NCBI RefSeq assembly: GCF_046736075.1
Contig: NZ_CP177163.1
Span: 1,426,001-1,490,000, forward strand
Length of the DNA stretch: 64,000 nt
Source of the DNA: Stenotrophomonas sp046736075
GTDB lineage: Bacteria; Pseudomonadota; Gammaproteobacteria; Xanthomonadales; Xanthomonadaceae
Direction of reading: 5' to 3'
Shown here: positions 61,042-64,000 of the stretch, piece after piece
How the letters are laid out: the number at the start of each line of letters is the position of its first letter
How positions within the stretch are numbered: the first letter of the stretch is position 1
Notes under the pieces: generated by a model
What the model was told of the DNA's origin: nothing
Database searches by the model: none
The model's input: the letters and a program-made list of their open reading frames with translations, nothing else
Translations under genes and position numbers: made by a program

Positions 61042-62151
61042 TCAGTAATGGACCACCGAGCGGATCGACTTGCCTTCATGCATCAGGTCGAATGCCTCGT
61101 TGATCTGCTCCAGGCCCATCGTGTGGGTGACGAACGGTGCCAGTTCGATATCGCCCTTCATGGCGTCTTCGACCATGCCCGGCAGCTGGCTGCGGCCCTT
61201 GACGCCGCCGAAGGCGGTGCCCTTCCAGGACCGGCCGGTGACGAGCTGGAACGGACGGGTGGAGATTTCCTGGCCCGAACCGGCCACGCCGATGATCACC
61301 GACTGGCCCCAGCCACGGTGCGCGCATTCCAGCGCGGCACGCATCACGTTGACGTTGCCGATGCACTCGAAGGTATGGTCCACGCCCCAGGTGGTCATCT
61401 CCACGATGACCTGCTGGATCGGCTTGTCGTGATCCTTCGGGTTGACGCAGTCGGTGGCACCGAACTGCTGTGCCAGTGCGAACTTGGACGGGTTGGTGTC
61501 GATCGCGAAGATGCGGCCGGCCTTGGCCTGGCGCGCACCCTGGATCACCGCCAGGCCGATGCCACCGAGGCCGAACACGGCCACACTGTCGCCTTCCTGC
61601 ACCTTGGCGGTGTTGTGCACCGCGCCGATGCCGGTGGTGACGCCGCAGCCGAGCAGGCACACATGTTCCGGATTGGCGTCCGGGTTGATCTTGGCCAGCG
61701 ACACCTCGGCCACCACGGTGTATTCGCTGAACGTCGAGCAGCCCATATAGTGGTAGATCGGCTCGCCGTTGTACGAGAAACGGGTGGTGCCGTCGGGCAT
61801 CACGCCCTTGCCCTGGGTGGCGCGCACGGCCACGCACAGGTTGGTCTTGCCCGACGTGCAGAACAGGCACTGGCCGCACTCGGCGGTGTACAGCGGAATC
61901 ACGTGGTCGCCCGGCTTGACGCTGGTGACGCCCTCGCCCACTTCCACCACGATGCCCGCGCCTTCATGGCCAAGCACGGCCGGGAACAGGCCTTCCGGAT
62001 CATCGCCGGACAGCGTGAACGCATCGGTGTGGCAGACGCCGGTGTGGGTGATGCGCACCAGCACTTCGCCCTTCTGCGGCGGAGCGACATCGATCTCGAC
62101 GATCTTCAACGGTTCGCCAGCGGCGAAGGCAACGGCAGCACGGGATTTCAT
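61042..62151 (-). CDS. adhC: S-(hydroxymethyl)glutathione dehydrogenase, class III alcohol dehydrogenase
   Basis: A 369-residue zinc enzyme that oxidises S-hydroxymethylglutathione (formaldehyde plus glutathione) with NAD+. Signatures are TGVCHTDAFTLSGDDPEG (catalytic zinc Cys), LGHEGAGIVVEVGEGV, the structural zinc cluster CGQCLFCTSGKTNLC, and VFGLGGIGLAVIQGA (Rossmann). Length is normal. Known also as frmA. It lies between frmR and fghA, with a 55-bp gap after frmR. Confidence 0.97.
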   Translation of the reverse strand: MKSRAAVAFAAGEPLKIVEIDVAPPQKGEVLVRITHTGVCHTDAFTLSGDDPEGLFPAVLGHEGAGIVVEVGEGVTSVKPGDHVIPLYTAECGQCLFCTSGKTNLCVAVRATQGKGVMPDGTTRFSYNGEPIYHYMGCSTFSEYTVVAEVSLAKINPDANPEHVCLLGCGVTTGIGAVHNTAKVQEGDSVAVFGLGGIGLAVIQGARQAKAGRIFAIDTNPSKFALAQQFGATDCVNPKDHDKPIQQVIVEMTTWGVDHTFECIGNVNVMRAALECAHRGWGQSVIIGVAGSGQEISTRPFQLVTGRSWKGTAFGGVKGRSQLPGMVEDAMKGDIELAPFVTHTMGLEQINEAFDLMHEGKSIRSVVHY

Positions 62152-62206
62152 CGGGAACTCTCCAGGACGGGAAACGGGTCGGGACAGCGCGCGGTCGCCC
62201 GCGGGC

Positions 62207-62482
62207 TTACTTCAGGTAGGAACGGATCAGCATGCTCATTTCGCGCACGCGCGCCTCGCGCTGCGCATCGGACTGCGCCGGCTGACCAAACTCTTCACGC
62301 AGGTGCGCTTCCATCACTTCGGACATCAGCCCGTTGACGGCACCCCGGATCGACGCGATCTGCTGCAGCACCGGGCTGCAGTCCGCGCCACCTTCCAGCG
62401 CGCGCTCCAGCGCATCGCACTGGCCGCGGATGCGGCGCACGCGGGCCAGGACGCGCTTCTTCTCCTGTGGCGAATGCGGCAT
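62207..62482 (-). CDS. frmR: Formaldehyde-responsive repressor FrmR
   Basis: A 91-residue CsoR/RcnR/FrmR-family repressor. The formaldehyde-sensing residues Pro2 (MPHSPQ) and Cys35 (GADCSPVLQQ) are both present, and His60 (MEAHLREEF) matches FrmR, not the copper or nickel sensors. Formaldehyde cross-links the Pro2 amine to Cys35 and lowers DNA affinity. It heads the operon frmR-adhC-fghA. A GC tract flanked by TATA halves lies 18 bp upstream and is the likely operator. Confidence 0.94.
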   Translation of the reverse strand: MPHSPQEKKRVLARVRRIRGQCDALERALEGGADCSPVLQQIASIRGAVNGLMSEVMEAHLREEFGQPAQSDAQREARVREMSMLIRSYLK

Positions 62483-62499
62483 GGACGCGACCTCGGAAC

Positions 62500-62518
62500 T
62501 ATAGTGGGGGTGAGTATA
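62500..62518 (-). promoter_or_regulatory. FrmR operator overlapping a -10 box
   Basis: On the minus strand the sequence is TATACTCACCCCCACTATA: A/T-rich inverted ends around a run of C, the arrangement bound by CsoR/FrmR repressors (the E. coli FrmR site also has TATA ends around a G tract). TATACT at its 5' end can serve as a -10 hexamer, with no clear -35. Repressor binding would block the operon promoter. Confidence 0.7.
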
Positions 62519-62532
62519 CACGAGCGATCTCC

Positions 62533-63069
62533 TCAGGTTTCGTCCGGGGCCGTTCCGTGCCGGCTGAAGGGGGCTGTCCGGCCATCCCTGCCCAGCAGTT
62601 CCACCGTGTAGCCGGGCACCGGCATGCCGGGCACCTCCATCCCGGGCGATCCGGCCGGCATGCCCGGCAGCAGCAGGCCACGCGCGAGCGGGCGTTCGCG
62701 CAGCAGGCGCTGGATATCGGTGGCGGGGATATGCCCCTCGACGATGTAGGGCCCTACTTCGGCGGTGTGGCAGGCGGCCTTGTCCAGCGGCACCCCCAGG
62801 CGCTGCTTGACCGGCATCAGGTCGTCGGTATCGCGCACCTCCACGCTGAAGCCGGCGCGCCGCACATGGTCGACCCAGATGCCGCAGCACCCGCAACTGG
62901 CACTCTTGTGCACCACCATGTGCCCCGCCGGGGATACCGGCGCCGCAGCGGACTGCGCATCGGCAGCGGCGGGTGCTGCGGTGGCCGGCGCGGGCGGCTG
63001 CGCGCATGCGGCCAGGGCCAGGCTGGCGCCAGCGAAGGCAACAAGACGAAGAAGGCGGAGGTGCTGCAT
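62533..63069 (-). CDS. DUF411 metal-binding lipoprotein
   Basis: A 178-residue lipoprotein with lipobox LAAC (Cys22) and a proline/alanine-rich linker, then a DUF411 domain: VVHKSASCGCCGIWVDHVRR (CxCC metal site), VKQRLGVPLDKAACHTAEVG and YIVEGHIPATDIQRLL. DUF411 proteins are found beside copper-resistance genes. Its gene is divergent from a CopR/CusR-like regulator, with a metal-regulator type palindrome between them. A copper-handling role in the periplasm is inferred. Confidence 0.88.
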   Translation of the reverse strand: MQHLRLLRLVAFAGASLALAACAQPPAPATAAPAAADAQSAAAPVSPAGHMVVHKSASCGCCGIWVDHVRRAGFSVEVRDTDDLMPVKQRLGVPLDKAACHTAEVGPYIVEGHIPATDIQRLLRERPLARGLLLPGMPAGSPGMEVPGMPVPGYTVELLGRDGRTAPFSRHGTAPDET

Positions 63070-63140
63070 GCGAAGAGTCCTTGCGGTATCCGTGAGCCAC
63101 GGCGGTTCCGCAATCTAGGAAGCGGCGCCCGTCGCAGCGA

Positions 63141-63176
63141 TGACGCGCGCATTACATCCTCGTAATGCGCGGGTCA
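63141..63176. promoter_or_regulatory. CopR/CzcR-type inverted repeat
   Basis: CGCGCATTAC (63146-63155) and GTAATGCGCG (63162-63171) are perfect 10-bp arms with a six-base centre; TGAC (63141-63144) and GTCA (63173-63176) extend the symmetry. The ATTAC-N6-GTAAT core resembles boxes bound by heavy-metal response regulators. It lies between the DUF411 gene and the regulator gene and could serve both. Confidence 0.65.
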
Positions 63177-63263
63177 TCCTGCCGTGCGGTCGCTGTCATA
63201 CAGTAGCCGGCGCAGGTGTACACGACGCGGTCGTGCCCAGGAAGGATGCAGGCGGGCCAACGA

Positions 63264-63956
63264 ATGAAACTGCTGGTGGTCGAGGACGAACCCAAGACCG
63301 GCGAGTACCTGCGCCAGGGGCTGAGCGAAGCGGGCTTCGTGGTGGACCACGCGCGCAACGGGCTGGATGGACATCATCTGGCGATGACCGGTGCGTACGA
63401 TCTGATCGTGCTGGATGTGATGCTGCCGGACGTGAGCGGCTGGCACATCGTGCAGGCCCTGCGTGCGGCCGGGCGCACCACGCCGGTGCTGTTCCTGACC
63501 GCACGCGACAGCGTCGGCGACCGGGTCAAGGGCCTGGAGCTGGGCGCGGACGACTACCTGGTCAAACCGTTCGCCTTCGTCGAACTGCTGGCGCGGCTGC
63601 GCACGCTGCTGCGCCGTGGCCACCTGCACCCGCAGCAGGACCGCCTGCAGGTGGCCGATCTGGTGCTCGACCTGCCGCGCCGCCGCGCCACCCGCGCCGG
63701 CCAGCGGCTGGTGCTCACCCACAAGGAATTCACCCTGCTGGAACTGCTGGTGCGCCGGCGCAACGAGGTGCTGCCGCGCTCGCTGATCGCCTCGCAGGTA
63801 TGGGACATGAATTTCGACAGCGACACCAACGTCATCGACGTGGCCATCCGCCGGTTGCGCGCCAAGATGGATGACGGTTTCGAACGCAAGCTGATCGTCA
63901 CCGTGCGCGGCATGGGGTATGTGCTCGATGCCGGCGACGCCGACCCGGCCGCATGA
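63264..63956 (+). CDS. Heavy-metal response regulator, CopR/CusR-like
   Basis: A 230-residue OmpR-family regulator. VVEDEPKTGEYLRQGLSEAG is the start typical of heavy-metal regulators (CopR, CusR, IrlR), Asp51 (LIVLDVMLPDVSGW) is the phospho-acceptor, followed by TARDS and KPFAF and a winged helix (DSDTNVIDVAIRRLRAKMD). ATG at 63264 begins the first strand. It overlaps the following kinase gene by ATGA. Copper is the probable signal because of the DUF411 neighbour; silver or zinc is possible. Confidence 0.92.
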   Translation: MKLLVVEDEPKTGEYLRQGLSEAGFVVDHARNGLDGHHLAMTGAYDLIVLDVMLPDVSGWHIVQALRAAGRTTPVLFLTARDSVGDRVKGLELGADDYLVKPFAFVELLARLRTLLRRGHLHPQQDRLQVADLVLDLPRRRATRAGQRLVLTHKEFTLLELLVRRRNEVLPRSLIASQVWDMNFDSDTNVIDVAIRRLRAKMDDGFERKLIVTVRGMGYVLDAGDADPAA

Positions 63957-64000
63957 GGCCACTGTCGCTTACCGCGCGCCTGACCGTGCTGTTCGCCGCG
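63953..64000 (+). CDS. Start of heavy-metal sensor histidine kinase, cut by window end
   Basis: ATG at 63953 overlaps the regulator stop (ATGA). Only 16 codons are visible (MRPLSLTARLTVLFAA), matching the cytoplasmic start and first TM helix of CusS/CopS-type kinases. Identity rests mainly on the gene order. Confidence 0.75.
   Translation, partial: MRPLSLTARLTVLFAA

Overview
The window is high-GC DNA with densely packed genes, many of them joined by 4-base ATGA overlaps. Its gene content (GH92 mannosidase, QEGLA-motif protein, glutaredoxin-rhodanese fusion, CitMHS/TctDE citrate locus) and its arrays of GTAG-headed palindromic repeats resembling the SMAG elements of Stenotrophomonas maltophilia point to a chromosomal segment of a Stenotrophomonas-like Xanthomonadaceae. 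No rRNA, tRNA, CRISPR array or transposase gene was seen.

Layout. 1-1.3 kb: a glycosyltransferase cut by the left edge and a small zinc-finger protein. 1.6-5.8 kb: an exported GH92 alpha-mannosidase overlapping a basic-secretory-protein-like metalloprotease, probably glycoprotein degradation. 5.8-6.1 kb: a 107-bp tandem repeat grown next to a 24-codon ORF. 6.4-8.8 kb: malic enzyme maeB. 9-15.6 kb: dicarboxylate uptake (dctA, porin, DctB-like hybrid kinase, LuxR-type regulator) with a repeat array inside. 15.7-22.3 kb: tricarboxylate uptake (binding protein, TctE/TctD-like pair, porin, CitMHS carrier, PhaB-like reductase with an altered catalytic residue). 22.6-33.2 kb: a type VI secretion effector island (VgrG, DUF4123 adaptor, two membrane-anchored DUF3304 proteins, Tle1-like phospholipase, Tla3-like DUF2875 adaptor, META lipoprotein, PAAR tip). 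33.2-37 kb: TonB-dependent receptor and QEGLA-motif protein. 37.0-37.8 kb: a seven-unit palindromic repeat array.

37.8-51.1 kb is mostly housekeeping or conserved genes: rsgA, an AlaA-like aminotransferase, GDSL hydrolase and methyltransferase, small membrane proteins, polysaccharide deacetylase, glutaredoxin fusion, AMP nucleosidase, paired amidohydrolases (one lacking metal ligands), a DsbA-fold isomerase and a DegV protein. 51.1-56.3 kb is a tripartite EmrAB-type efflux operon behind a LysR regulator, with the same palindrome in front of both units. 56.4-60.2 kb holds a universal stress protein, a diguanylate cyclase, an unknown coiled-coil membrane protein and a PA4780-type kinase. 60.2-62.5 kb is the formaldehyde-detoxification operon frmR-adhC-fghA. 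The right end is a probable copper locus: a DUF411 lipoprotein divergent from a CopR/CusR-like regulator and the first codons of its kinase.

The most unusual content is the type VI island, where the DUF3304 domain (found in Tle1 immunity proteins) is fused to duplicated membrane modules; the palindromic arrays, which supply stop codons to two neighbouring genes and show co-varying loops; and a Tyr-to-Phe change at the catalytic position of the PhaB-like reductase. All assignments come from reading motifs and context; no database search was run.
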